A stretch of DNA of 45,628 bases from MGIIb-P sp963934015 (GCA_963934015.1 CAWVWT010000015.1:1-45628), one strand, 5' to 3'. Counted from the first letter of the stretch, positions 32,642 to 41,111 are shown. The notes: generated by a model not told the origin, from the sequence alone. Made by a program: numbers and translations.

Positions 32642-33404
32642 TCGCATCGGCAATCAACGCCAATTCGAACAGGATGATCATCGGTGCTGCAATGAGTGCC
32701 AGAGATAGCGGGTCGGGCGGTGAGAGCATGGCGGCGACGACGATGCTGGTGAACCACAAATGCCGGCGGTAATGCGTCAGCATTTCCCGCTCAACCAATC
32801 CACCTCTCAGCACGACAAGCACAGCCAATGGAACTTGAAAGGCCAGGGCACTACCCAGTGCCAGTGACAATAGAAAACCAATCCACGCTTGCAGGTGCCA
32901 CGTTGTTTCCAAGCCAGCAGAAGCAGCATCCTCTTGCAAATATTCCAGCAAGAATGGAATCAATATTTCCCATGCGTAAATCAATCCGGTTATGGCCAAT
33001 CCCAAGGAGATGGACAATGCAAAGAGGCCACGGAATAATGCTCCTTTTGGGAGTGGAGGCAATTCCATGTCGTCAGGAATTTGTGATTGCCCCGCCAATC
33101 TCGCTGCATCCCAAATCAGCGCCATGACAACCAATGTGATGCCAAGATAACCTGCGATTTGCAAACGAAGCAAGACCAATTCCAATGGTTGTAGTACGAT
33201 GATTGTGGTGTCGTCTGGAATCAAACTCGATTGGTCAATCATCCATTCAAGAGCTTTTCCAGCCAAAGGGTAGCCAGCGACGAATCCAAGGGTAAACAGG
33301 ATGGAAAGTCCGCGAACTCGTGTTCTCAGGTGAGCACCCAAACGACGAAACAAGCGTATTCTAGGGGCATCCATGAGATGTTCAATATCCAATCGCTCGG
33401 ACAT
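32622..33404 (-). CDS. tatC: TatC, twin-arginine translocase channel subunit
   Basis: TatC recognises twin-arginine signal peptides and forms the core of the Tat complex that moves folded proteins across the membrane. The 260-residue protein has about six membrane segments (LRGLSILFTLGFVAGYPL-like first segment and others). The last part, SPPDPLSLALIAAPMIILFE, is the TatC C-terminal signature. No TatA is visible nearby. The N-terminus includes a short acidic stretch, as in archaeal TatC proteins. The gene starts 14 bases upstream of the acidic membrane protein's stop and is probably co-transcribed with it. Confidence 0.88.
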   Translation of the reverse strand: MSERLDIEHLMDAPRIRLFRRLGAHLRTRVRGLSILFTLGFVAGYPLAGKALEWMIDQSSLIPDDTTIIVLQPLELVLLRLQIAGYLGITLVVMALIWDAARLAGQSQIPDDMELPPLPKGALFRGLFALSISLGLAITGLIYAWEILIPFLLEYLQEDAASAGLETTWHLQAWIGFLLSLALGSALAFQVPLAVLVVLRGGLVEREMLTHYRRHLWFTSIVVAAMLSPPDPLSLALIAAPMIILFELALIADAIIPLPN

Positions 33405-33418
33405 ATATTCGGCCTCGA

Positions 33419-34669
33419 TTAGGGTAACTTAGGGATAAACGGGGTTCTGCGTGCTTTGACCCCAGCGTCTTGTTGGACGCTGACCTCGATCATTTGTGTG
33501 GTAGGTTCTACATCATCGCGTGACCAATCTGGTGCCGATGGTTCCAGTTCGGGTAATGCCACCGCATGCACCGGTCGGCCCAAGATGGTCCAAGCCCCTT
33601 GGTAAGAGTCCCATTCAGCCATTGGTGGTAGCTCAGTTGGTCTTACTGGCATGACCCCCTTGGTCGATTTATGTCGCACCTTCTCAACCATTTTTTCCGT
33701 AATTCCTGCAGCTATTGATACTATTTCCTTGGCACCGGTGACAGTAGCACTTACGACATCTTTTGTCACATTGACAGTTGTATCGGCTGCCTGAGTTGCA
33801 ATTGAGGTGATCCGTTCGCCAAGGTTTGCGCTCGGTGCCTCCATGGTTGGTATCTCTGGAATGGTTGGAACATCTAATGGATCAGGGGTGTCGAGAATCG
33901 GCTCACGGAAGATTTGAGGAATTTCAGGTAATTCACGTCCAACCATCAATTCAATTTCAGGTTCTAAATCCGCAACTGGTTCAGGTTCAGAATCCATATC
34001 AGGTTCCCAAACACTCCATCCTGTATCTTCTTCTTCCTCAACAGGTACGGTATCCTCTTCCAAATATGTCGTCACCATATCGTTTGTATTTTCATCCTGA
34101 ACCGTGGTCGTGTATCGACTGTCCAGAATAGTTTCAGCCTCTAGTTCAGTATCTTGTTGCAGTTCATCCTCAGCAGCATTGGCTGCGGCGATGACACCCA
34201 TTTCACCCAATGCAGCAGAGACAATATTTTTGTCGAGGACTTTTTCCTGTCCAAGTACGGATTCAACAATTGATTGTGTGTGGGCATCCCCCCCGCTTGA
34301 AAACCCGATATTGATGGCACCCATTTCAAGAGATTCTCTTTCACTCACATCATCATTTCGTGTAATGGATCCAAACTCGGGGCGCCGTCGTAAGCAGTAG
34401 AGTGCGCCAAGGGTTGCTGGCAATGCGAGGCAGATTAGTAACCATTCTTGGGATGTCATGGCTCCAGATTCAGACCACACTGGGTCGGTGGAACCTCCAA
34501 ACAAACGGTCCTTCAAAAATAGCCAGAAATGGAACTTCTGCCCGACACCACCATCTGCGAAAATCAATGCGGGGAAGAATCCCAACATACCGTTGAGGAG
34601 AAAGATGGCCCATGTGGGAAATGCCACAACGATGCACCAAAGACCAACTCTTGGATGATAGCGTTCCAT
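33419..34669 (-). CDS. membrane-anchored acidic protein of unknown function
   Basis: From ATG 34669 (MERYHPRVGLWC) the protein is 416 residues. Two N-terminal membrane segments (about 8-35 VGLWCIVVAFPTWAIFLLNG and 76-95 WLLICLALPATLGALYCL) are followed by a highly acidic region (VPVEEEEDTGWSVWEPDMDS) rich in Glu, Pro and Asp. Then come amphipathic helices (VSATVTGAKEIVSIAAGITE) with a repeated V-T-x-A pattern, and a basic/hydrophobic end. The frame is open upstream to 34807 but that part overlaps the DRG gene and a hairpin. It lies next to tatC, so a link with Tat or envelope assembly is possible but not shown. Confidence 0.68.
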   Translation of the reverse strand: MERYHPRVGLWCIVVAFPTWAIFLLNGMLGFFPALIFADGGVGQKFHFWLFLKDRLFGGSTDPVWSESGAMTSQEWLLICLALPATLGALYCLRRRPEFGSITRNDDVSERESLEMGAINIGFSSGGDAHTQSIVESVLGQEKVLDKNIVSAALGEMGVIAAANAAEDELQQDTELEAETILDSRYTTTVQDENTNDMVTTYLEEDTVPVEEEEDTGWSVWEPDMDSEPEPVADLEPEIELMVGRELPEIPQIFREPILDTPDPLDVPTIPEIPTMEAPSANLGERITSIATQAADTTVNVTKDVVSATVTGAKEIVSIAAGITEKMVEKVRHKSTKGVMPVRPTELPPMAEWDSYQGAWTILGRPVHAVALPELEPSAPDWSRDDVEPTTQMIEVSVQQDAGVKARRTPFIPKLP

Positions 34670-34710
34670 GTTGTCACCGGGGAACCTGCGATAGTGCTCG
34701 CCCCTATCAA

Positions 34711-34727
34711 CATCTCCTACGGAGATG
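34711..34727. terminator. perfect hairpin between DRG and the acidic membrane protein
   Basis: CATCTCC-TAC-GGAGATG forms a 7-bp stem with a 3-base loop, 11 bases beyond the DRG stop and 42 bases before the next minus-strand start. It could end DRG transcription or regulate the downstream gene. Confidence 0.4.
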
Positions 34728-34737
34728 AAGGATGTAA

Positions 34738-35853
34738 TCAGCGTCTGATGATGATTGAGAGTAGATCTCCGTCTTTCAGTAGATGTGCTAAACCAACCCG
34801 CTGCCAATCAAATTTGGCTGATGGCCCCTTGACCCGGGCATAGCGAAATTTACGAACAAAGTCTCTGTGCAATGAGGTGCACACATCCTCAACCGTTGAG
34901 GTATCTTTGACAATGAGAGGCTCCTCTAAATCAGCTTCTTGGCCTTGAGGCTTGAGATAAATTGACATGAAACCGAGATTTTCGTAAAGGAAGTCTTTCA
35001 TCTTCTCAACACCCATGCCTGTATACGCTGAAATTGGCATGACTGGCCAATCTTCAGGGAGCATATCTGTTGTCCGAGTAAGGTCTTTCTTACTTGCAAT
35101 ATCCATCTTATTCACAACGACCACTGCCTTGGAGTAAACTCGGTTTGCAGCCATCGTGTCTACCAGGTGGTCAGCGGTGGCATCGATTCGCATTGTCACG
35201 TGTGCACTGACTATACCAAAGGAACGAACAATATCGCGGACTTCAGCTGCATCCAAATGTGTCTGTTCACAAGTTGAACGTACAATGATGCCACCTCGAT
35301 CGGTGCGCTTGACGAAAACAGGGGGCCTAGCCTCGTTTAATCGCATACCGCTGATTTCCAATTCTCGGTTGAGAACGCTGAAGTGTGATTCTTGGAATGG
35401 GTCAACCACATACAGGACCATGTCACAAGAGCGAATCACACCGAGAATTTCCTTTCCACGCCCCTTTCCTTCCGCAGCTCCTGGAATCAATCCAGGCAAA
35501 TCAAGAATCTGAATTTTAGCACCACGATGCTCCATCAACCCAGGGATGCAGGTTAGTGTGGTGAATTCATAGGCCCCTACTTCGGAATCCATTCCAGTCA
35601 ATCTGGCGATGAGGGTAGATTTACCAACAGATGGAAAACCGACCAATGCAACACTTGCGTCACCCGATTTCTTGACTTCGAAACCAGATGCTGGGCCACT
35701 GCTTTTCGAATGGGCTTCTTGGGACTCAATCTTGCGTTTGAGTGCTGCAATTTTGGCTTTCAGTTTCCCGATGTGGTGCATTGTCGCCTTGTTTTTTTGT
35801 GTCTTATCAATCTCGGCTTGGATTTCCGAAATCTGCTCTTTGATGGTCGCCAA
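34738..35853 (-). CDS. DRG-family GTP-binding protein with TGS domain
   Basis: DRG GTPases bind ribosomes and are shared by archaea and eukaryotes. The N-terminal helical hairpin includes TQKNKATMHHIGKLKAKIAA. The G motifs are GFPSVGKST (G1), LDLPGLIPGAAEGKGRG (G3 region) and NKMD (G4). A C-terminal TGS domain (about 295-371) ends LAHLLKDGDLLSIIIRR. The 371 residues match the family length. The apparent start is TTG at 35853 (MATIKEQISE); no in-frame ATG lies upstream before the hairpin. The gene diverges from a helical unknown across 90 bases. Confidence 0.93.
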   Translation of the reverse strand: MATIKEQISEIQAEIDKTQKNKATMHHIGKLKAKIAALKRKIESQEAHSKSSGPASGFEVKKSGDASVALVGFPSVGKSTLIARLTGMDSEVGAYEFTTLTCIPGLMEHRGAKIQILDLPGLIPGAAEGKGRGKEILGVIRSCDMVLYVVDPFQESHFSVLNRELEISGMRLNEARPPVFVKRTDRGGIIVRSTCEQTHLDAAEVRDIVRSFGIVSAHVTMRIDATADHLVDTMAANRVYSKAVVVVNKMDIASKKDLTRTTDMLPEDWPVMPISAYTGMGVEKMKDFLYENLGFMSIYLKPQGQEADLEEPLIVKDTSTVEDVCTSLHRDFVRKFRYARVKGPSAKFDWQRVGLAHLLKDGDLLSIIIRR

Positions 35854-35876
35854 TACATCACCTCCCGAGCAGCCCG

Positions 35877-35895
35877 CCCGACCCTATGGGTCGGG
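35877..35895. promoter_or_regulatory. perfect hairpin in the DRG divergent gap, first of a tandem pair
   Basis: CCCGACCC-TAT-GGGTCGGG is an 8-bp stem with a 3-base loop, 24 bases upstream of the DRG start and 49 bases before the divergent gene. Its position outside both genes argues for a regulator site rather than a terminator. Confidence 0.45.
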
Positions 35896-35897
35896 GC

Positions 35898-35913
35898 CGG
35901 GTTCTTCAACCCG
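35898..35913. promoter_or_regulatory. second hairpin in the DRG divergent gap
   Basis: CGGGTT-CTTC-AACCCG is a perfect 6-bp stem with a 4-base loop, two bases after the first hairpin. It mirrors the tandem arrangement at 24052-24108. Confidence 0.4.
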
Positions 35914-35943
35914 ATGTGCAAGAATTGACTTGGGCGAGCATTG

Positions 35944-36675
35944 ATGGGTGGCCGGCACCGACGTGATATCATGGCCGCCGTCGACCTGGTCGCCCGCTTG
36001 GTCGATGCTGCTGTTTTCCGTGGGCTATGTGGGGTACCTGGTGACCAATTAGCAGCCGCAATTTCCAGAGGTGAATTCCGCGAACGCCGACCGGATAAAA
36101 TCATCTCACTTGAACGGGCATTTGACATCGATGCTGAAGCGGAATTCCTTGATTGGTATGATGCACAACCAGTGAATTGGACAGAAGGGGGTTTTATCGC
36201 AGATTTGCCACAATTGGGCCGAAAGGATGCAGCTGAAGGCCTGCGCCACCTATCCGAATTAGCCAGCCCGGGGTCATTTCGCTGTTGGGAAGGCCGCGCC
36301 ATGTTGTATCTTGACGTACTGCTTAACCGCACCATTGGGGACATTGAAGATTTGTATCGTGATTCAACTTGGGTCGAGGCATCAAATTCGGTTTCGAGCT
36401 CAGAACCTAGCGAATACGCTGAATCAGTTGTGATGTCATGGATGGCACAAAGGGAAGACATGGGTGAAACTCTAGATCCCAAGCAAGATGCCCGAATCCT
36501 GTCTACAATGGAAGCACACCAATCCACAGCAGATATTTTGCACCGCACGCTACAGACTGCACAATTACCGGAGTTGTTCTTGATGGTCGGTCGAGATTGG
36601 ACCGATGCGACTCGTTGGGGCCAGGGTGAATGGAATTTGGGACATTTGCTCGAAAATGGATTGCCGGAGGCCTAA
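35944..36675 (+). CDS. helical protein of unknown function, coupled to nadM
   Basis: The 243-residue protein (ATG 35944; ATG 35971, MAAVDLVARLVD, is an alternative) is almost wholly helical, acidic and without membrane or signal sequence. Visible elements are FDIDAEAEFLDWYDAQPVNW, CWEGRAMLYLDVLLNRTIGD and LPELFLMVGRDWTDATRWGQ, none of which I recognise. It ends two bases before the nadM start, so the two are almost certainly co-translated. Its 5' side carries two tandem hairpins shared with divergent DRG. Confidence 0.75.
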   Translation: MGGRHRRDIMAAVDLVARLVDAAVFRGLCGVPGDQLAAAISRGEFRERRPDKIISLERAFDIDAEAEFLDWYDAQPVNWTEGGFIADLPQLGRKDAAEGLRHLSELASPGSFRCWEGRAMLYLDVLLNRTIGDIEDLYRDSTWVEASNSVSSSEPSEYAESVVMSWMAQREDMGETLDPKQDARILSTMEAHQSTADILHRTLQTAQLPELFLMVGRDWTDATRWGQGEWNLGHLLENGLPEA

Positions 36676-36677
36676 GC

Positions 36678-37223
36678 ATGGAACCGGCTCTCATTGTTCT
36701 TGGGAGATTCCAACCCTTTCACAATGGCCATGCCTCGATGATTGAGGCTGCCCTTTCACATGAAATCCCATTGAGAATCTGCATCGGTTCTTCTGAGGGG
36801 GAACAATCGTTAGACAATCCTTGGAGTGCTGATGAACGTGAACAAATGATTCGTGTTTGGTTGGCAGGAAGAGATGCTGAAATCGTTCATGTTCCAGATC
36901 TTGGTGACCCTCCAAATTTTGTCCGTCATGCAGAGAAATTTCATGGTCCAGCAGGGACACTTTACACTACTGATGAGGGTACTAAAAACCTCTATAGAGC
37001 CGCTGGTTGGAGTGTAATTATGGGTGATTTGATCCAACGTGAAGACTGGCAAGGTTGGCGTATTCGCGCCACCATACAAATGCTCTCAACTGTGATGGAG
37101 GAAGAAGCCGCCATCGCAGCTCTCTGTGTCAATATGCCAGAGCCAGTGGTGCGCCTCATGTTCGACAATGGTTGGCAGCGCAGATTGTTCCACATGGGGA
37201 CTGGTGGAGAACCCGTAGGTTAG
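36678..37223 (+). CDS. nadM: nicotinamide-nucleotide adenylyltransferase, archaeal type
   Basis: NadM makes NAD from NMN and ATP. Start ATG 36678 (MEPALIVLGRFQPFHNGH) gives 181 residues, like archaeal NMNATs. The nucleotidyltransferase GRFQPFHNGH (9-18) is the HxGH-type motif, and the C-terminal WQGWRIRATIQML region stands where the ISSTxIR motif normally lies. That motif is divergent: Ser-Ser-Thr is replaced by RIRAT, so the ATP site may be unusual. The frame open upstream from 36630 overlaps the previous gene and is rejected. Confidence 0.88.
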   Translation: MEPALIVLGRFQPFHNGHASMIEAALSHEIPLRICIGSSEGEQSLDNPWSADEREQMIRVWLAGRDAEIVHVPDLGDPPNFVRHAEKFHGPAGTLYTTDEGTKNLYRAAGWSVIMGDLIQREDWQGWRIRATIQMLSTVMEEEAAIAALCVNMPEPVVRLMFDNGWQRRLFHMGTGGEPVG

Positions 37224-37669
37224 CAATCACTGACATCAAATTCAATCTTGGCCAAGTAATCCAACAAAGTATCAACTCGATTCTGGTTGACACCCATGTC
37301 ACCAGTGCCAAGTCGGGATTCTGAATGAACTTGGATCCAAGTCGCATTTTCAGTACACCCAGTTTCTAGGAAGAAATCATCCTGAAACATCATCCATTGG
37401 GTCCGAAATATAGTGTGCGACGTGCTTTCTGTTTGCTGTTCAATCGTGGTGTGAGCTTGTGAATCAATCCAATCCATTGCGGCTGAATATACTGCTTCAG
37501 GAGAACCCTCAAACTCCATTATCACACGGGCACAGTTCTGACTATTTTCGGGACACTGGTCGGGTATTTCAGATGAATTGGGGGCTGTAAAGCCACTCAA
37601 TATTTGAATTAAGAAAAGACTGAATATCCAGATTGCAGGCGGCAACAGAAGCCACCTTCTTCGGTCCAT
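37220..37669 (-). CDS. DUF1499 family protein with N-terminal membrane anchor
   Basis: Start ATG 37669 (MDRRRWLLLPPAIW) gives 149 residues. The first 25 residues are a membrane anchor or signal-like segment (WLLLPPAIWIFSLFLIQIL). The remainder matches DUF1499: CPENSQNCARV near the start of the domain, a middle TIFRTQWMMFQDDFFLE, and the closing HSESRLGTGDMGVNQNRVDT signature. The function is unknown. It lies 4 bases after grpE at the end of the serC operon and overlaps nadM tail to tail by 4 bases. Confidence 0.85.
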   Translation of the reverse strand: MDRRRWLLLPPAIWIFSLFLIQILSGFTAPNSSEIPDQCPENSQNCARVIMEFEGSPEAVYSAAMDWIDSQAHTTIEQQTESTSHTIFRTQWMMFQDDFFLETGCTENATWIQVHSESRLGTGDMGVNQNRVDTLLDYLAKIEFDVSDC

Positions 37670-37673
37670 CCTC

Positions 37674-38189
37674 TCACTCCTTGGCGACGACAACTCGCGC
37701 AGGGCGAAGCACTCGATCTTTGTACATCCATCCTGATTCAAGTGTATCGATAATCGATCCATCAGGGTGCTCTTCGGATGCCGGTAAAGTAGTCAGTGCT
37801 TCCATTGTATTTGGGTCGAATTCCGAACCGACTTCAATCCGGGTCAGGCCTTCAGCCTGAAATGCATCGAGAAGGTTCTCTCGAGTCAAACGCACACCAT
37901 CAGCAAGAGGACCATCTTCAGCAGCTACAAGTGCCTTGTCTAGATTGTCGAGAACGGGTAGAATCCGCCCCGATAGATTGAATCCGGAAAATTTGAGTAA
38001 TTCAGCCCTGTCAGTTGCATTTCGTCTTCGGAGGTTGACAATATCGGCATCTCTGTAGGTAATTTCTGCTTCGGCTTTTTCTGCACGTGCAATGGCTTCA
38101 GCAAGTAGTTCCTCTATCGTAGGTTCAACCACTTCTTCCTCTGTGGCGGCTTCTTCAGCCACTTCATCGGCCACTTCGTCCTCAGACAT
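37674..38189 (-). CDS. grpE: GrpE, DnaK nucleotide-exchange factor
   Basis: GrpE releases ADP from DnaK (Hsp70). Start ATG 38189 (MSEDEVADEVAEEAATEEEV) gives 171 residues. An in-frame ATG 38237 overlaps the radical SAM stop (ATGA) and could be used instead. The long acidic N-terminus and coiled coil (AEAIARAEKAEAEITYRD) lead to the head domain with NLSGRILPVLDNLDKAL, GLTRIEVGSEFDPNTMEAL and GWMYKDRVLRPARVVVAKE. No dnaK or dnaJ lies in the window, so the chaperone gene has been separated from its usual partners. Confidence 0.92.
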   Translation of the reverse strand: MSEDEVADEVAEEAATEEEVVEPTIEELLAEAIARAEKAEAEITYRDADIVNLRRRNATDRAELLKFSGFNLSGRILPVLDNLDKALVAAEDGPLADGVRLTRENLLDAFQAEGLTRIEVGSEFDPNTMEALTTLPASEEHPDGSIIDTLESGWMYKDRVLRPARVVVAKE

Positions 38190-38233
38190 TGGGTTGTGCG
38201 GGATGGCCACCGTTCTTGAATACGACGACCGCT

Positions 38234-39307
38234 TCATTGTGGACGCACATCGTTCAACCAGATTACTCCAACTTCCAAACGTACGTGGGTGGGGTGGACT
38301 TCAATCATCGCTACGGGCGCATCCACTTCATCAGCAATCCCTTCTGCTAGCATCAGTGGAATCTCAAGTCGACCCATCTTGGAATTGTGAAAGATAAATT
38401 GCGAGGGGATGCCCGTTTGCTCTTGGATTTCTTCGATCCAACCATCTGCATCTTCATCGGAGCACCAAATGGAACCGAAGATGATGGTTCCGTCTTCAGT
38501 CAACTGTTCATGGGGTGAAATGGTATGTTCACCGCGGCGTAGAAATCGACGACGAAGTTGGCCTGAATCCTTGTATGATGCGGTGCAATACTTGAGCATG
38601 AATCCATAATCTGGTGTGACTTTTGCATGCAAGGCTCTGGCAAGTTCACCAGATCCTTCAGCCCCTGCGGTGATTTCGGTTGAAAGGTTGAATCCTCGAA
38701 CTTCCATATTGTCGAAGTTACCGACAGTGATTTCCAATTCATTCAGGTTGAGAAAAAGGGCGGGCCCATTTCGCATCTCTTCGATGAGTTGATGCAAGCG
38801 CTCTTCTTGATCGGGTTCGCACGGCAATTCAATACCGACGAATAGTCCGGCATCTCGACAAGCTTGCATGGTTGGCACATAGCGATCGTACTCTAAATTG
38901 AGAAGGTGGAATCGAATTTCATCTAACCCAGCATCAGCCAATTGTTGAGCAACTTCTGGTTTGAAAGGAATACTGGTGTACAAGTGGATGTGGTGAGTGG
39001 GTCCGAATTCTTTCTTCAATTCACGACAGGCTTCCATACTCCTCTCTGCAGCCATCATTGGATCACCCCCTGTAATGCCGGTCCCGGTGGCATTCATTGC
39101 GCGCCCCTCTTCAAGAACAGGCGCCCAATCACCGATGTCAACTCGACGTTCATTGGCATACATGAAATCGATTTCACGACGATTTTCCGACAGTGGACAG
39201 TAATCGCACATCCAGTGACAATGCCCAGTGACGAACAATACGAGTTTACTTCCCATTTGACATTGAATGCACCCTTCGGCTTCATCCATTGATGGTAATT
39301 CAATCAT
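38234..39307 (-). CDS. radical SAM protein, COG2108-like
   Basis: The 357-residue protein begins with a Cys pair (GCIQCQMGSKLVLFVTG) and then the radical SAM motif GHCHWMCDYCPLS (CxxxCxxC), binding a 4Fe-4S cluster and S-adenosylmethionine. ITGGDPMM is the SAM-binding GGEP variant. The remainder alternates strands and helices of the partial TIM barrel. The opening GCxxCxxGxKxVLFxTGxC pattern is that of the archaeal COG2108 group, of unknown substrate. It overlaps pdxT and the longer grpE start by ATGA at each end. It would be a client of the SUF system. Confidence 0.88.
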   Translation of the reverse strand: MIELPSMDEAEGCIQCQMGSKLVLFVTGHCHWMCDYCPLSENRREIDFMYANERRVDIGDWAPVLEEGRAMNATGTGITGGDPMMAAERSMEACRELKKEFGPTHHIHLYTSIPFKPEVAQQLADAGLDEIRFHLLNLEYDRYVPTMQACRDAGLFVGIELPCEPDQEERLHQLIEEMRNGPALFLNLNELEITVGNFDNMEVRGFNLSTEITAGAEGSGELARALHAKVTPDYGFMLKYCTASYKDSGQLRRRFLRRGEHTISPHEQLTEDGTIIFGSIWCSDEDADGWIEEIQEQTGIPSQFIFHNSKMGRLEIPLMLAEGIADEVDAPVAMIEVHPTHVRLEVGVIWLNDVRPQ

Positions 39308-39873
39308 GTACAGGCCTCCAGTAGCATGCGATGGTAGCGGGTATCTCCACTGAGTTCAGGGTGGAATGTGAGTGCGATTCGATTTCCTTTTCGCACCCCA
39401 ACTACTTCACCTGAAAGTGTGCATACGACTAAGTCACGAACTTCGCCAAAGCGAGGGGCTCGAATGAAGATGCCTGGAAATCCACAATCGAGGGCTGATT
39501 CAAACGAATCTGCTTGACCGCCGAAGGCATTGCGATCAATTTCGGCATCGACCAAGGGTTCGCCACCATCTTGGGGGTCGGCCAGAAGAATAGCACCTGC
39601 ACAAGTGGCCAGAACCGGGCGAGATTCGTTTTCGCGCATCCAGTCAAACAAGGCTGGAAGGAGACAACTAGCCGCATCATTACCGCGCAAACGCATCACT
39701 GTGCTCTCACCACCGGGGAGCATCAGGGCATCAATCACTTGTTGTTGCAAATCTTTAACCGTTCGCAATTCGACAGTTTCAATCACCATTGACAACTCGT
39801 TGGCCGCCCGTTGAATTGCATCGATATGGGCATGGCGGGCACCCTGCAACATCGCGATGCCAACGACCACCAT
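39304..39873 (-). CDS. pdxT: PdxT, glutaminase subunit of pyridoxal 5'-phosphate synthase
   Basis: PdxT supplies ammonia from glutamine to PdxS for PLP synthesis. ATG 39873 (MVVVGIAMLQGARHAH) fits the family start and gives 189 residues. A GTG at 39897 with eight more residues is an alternative. Motifs are LPGGESTVM, the nucleophile Cys in ATCAGAILL, NAFGGQADSFE, FIRAPRFGEV and the His-Glu of LTFHPELSGDTRYH. No pdxS is visible in the window. It overlaps the radical SAM gene by ATGA and follows serC by about 50 bases. Confidence 0.92.
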   Translation of the reverse strand: MVVVGIAMLQGARHAHIDAIQRAANELSMVIETVELRTVKDLQQQVIDALMLPGGESTVMRLRGNDAASCLLPALFDWMRENESRPVLATCAGAILLADPQDGGEPLVDAEIDRNAFGGQADSFESALDCGFPGIFIRAPRFGEVRDLVVCTLSGEVVGVRKGNRIALTFHPELSGDTRYHRMLLEACT

Positions 39874-39926
39874 GATTGGGGGCCAAACTTCACTCACTTC
39901 ATGCCTTCGTAATCAAAAAGCATGAT

Positions 39927-41012
39927 TCAGGCATGTCGAGCCTCAAAATCTTGCATGAACGCGATTAATGCCACCACACTATCCAATGGGCATCCATTGT
40001 ACAAACTGGCCCGGATTCCACCCACGCTTCGGTGTCCTTTCAGACCACCCATTCCGGCCGCTGTAGATTCTTCTAAGAACACTGATTCAAGGTCTTGATT
40101 GGCTAGCCGCCATGTGACATTCATCACAGAGCGTGAATTCATTTCAGCATGTGGTGCCCAGAAATCAGAACGATCCAGTTCCTGGTAGAGAAGATTCGCT
40201 TTGGCTTGATTGCGCGCGATGGATCCTTCCAAGCCACCATTATCTTCCAACCACTTGAACACCTGATCCAACACGAAAATACCGAATGTATTCGGGGTGT
40301 TGAATAGAGAACCCTTGGAAGCATGAACATTGTAATCCAGCATCGAGGGTAGATTATCACCACATCTTGCCATTGCCCAAGGTGAGAGGATGACCAGTGT
40401 GACTCCACTTGGCCCCAAATTCTTCTGTGCGCCTGCGTAGATGATTTCGTGTGCGCTAACATCGAGAGGGACGCCAGCGATGTCTGAACTTGCATCTAGA
40501 ATCCGAGGTTTTCCACCACTGGCTGGAAGGTGGTGATATTGGATGCCATAGAGTGTGTTATTCGATGTATAGTGGACGTATTCCGAATCTTCACGCACTG
40601 TGTAATCAACATCGGAAGGTACTGATTTGAAGCCATTTTCGGAACCATCCCAAATGGCCGTAACATCACCGACTCGACTGGCTTCTTTGAGTGCCTTTTG
40701 AGCCCATCCTCCCGTCACCAAATAGTCGGCTTTCTGTTCTTCACCTAAGATATTCAGAGCGGTCATGTAGAATTGTAGTGATGCTCCACCTTGTAGGAAC
40801 AGAACCGTGTAATCAGTGGGTACTGAAAGCACCCTGCGAACGCGCTCCATCGCACTGTCGACCACACTTTGGAAGGTTGCGCTACGGTGGCTAATCTCGC
40901 ACAGACCAAATCCTGAATTCATCAGGTTGGGCAGAGCATCGCTGACCGCCTCGACAACCGAGAGTGGCAAAACGGCGGGGCCCGCACCGAAATTGTGAAT
41001 CCGTCCTGACAC
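39927..41012 (-). CDS. serC: phosphoserine aminotransferase
   Basis: SerC transfers an amino group to 3-phosphohydroxypyruvate in serine synthesis. The 361 residues start MSGRIHNFGAGPAVLP, with start codon GTG at 41012. SerC markers are SGFGLCEISHRS, VLFLQGGASLQFYM, the Schiff-base Lys in YAGAQKNLGPSG, NTPNTFGIF and the end KGHRSVGGIRASLYNGCP. It heads the minus-strand run serC-pdxT-radical SAM-grpE-DUF1499 and diverges from deoC across 99 bases. Both of these genes start with GTGTCAG. Confidence 0.95.
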   Translation of the reverse strand: MSGRIHNFGAGPAVLPLSVVEAVSDALPNLMNSGFGLCEISHRSATFQSVVDSAMERVRRVLSVPTDYTVLFLQGGASLQFYMTALNILGEEQKADYLVTGGWAQKALKEASRVGDVTAIWDGSENGFKSVPSDVDYTVREDSEYVHYTSNNTLYGIQYHHLPASGGKPRILDASSDIAGVPLDVSAHEIIYAGAQKNLGPSGVTLVILSPWAMARCGDNLPSMLDYNVHASKGSLFNTPNTFGIFVLDQVFKWLEDNGGLEGSIARNQAKANLLYQELDRSDFWAPHAEMNSRSVMNVTWRLANQDLESVFLEESTAAGMGGLKGHRSVGGIRASLYNGCPLDSVVALIAFMQDFEARHA

Positions 41013-41111
41013 ATTCGGCTGCTACTGTCGTCGGTCTTTGAGGGCTGTGGCGAATCAATATCCAAATCTAGTCAGTGCAAAGATTATTGCGCACAGGCGT
41101 GAGGCCATTTT

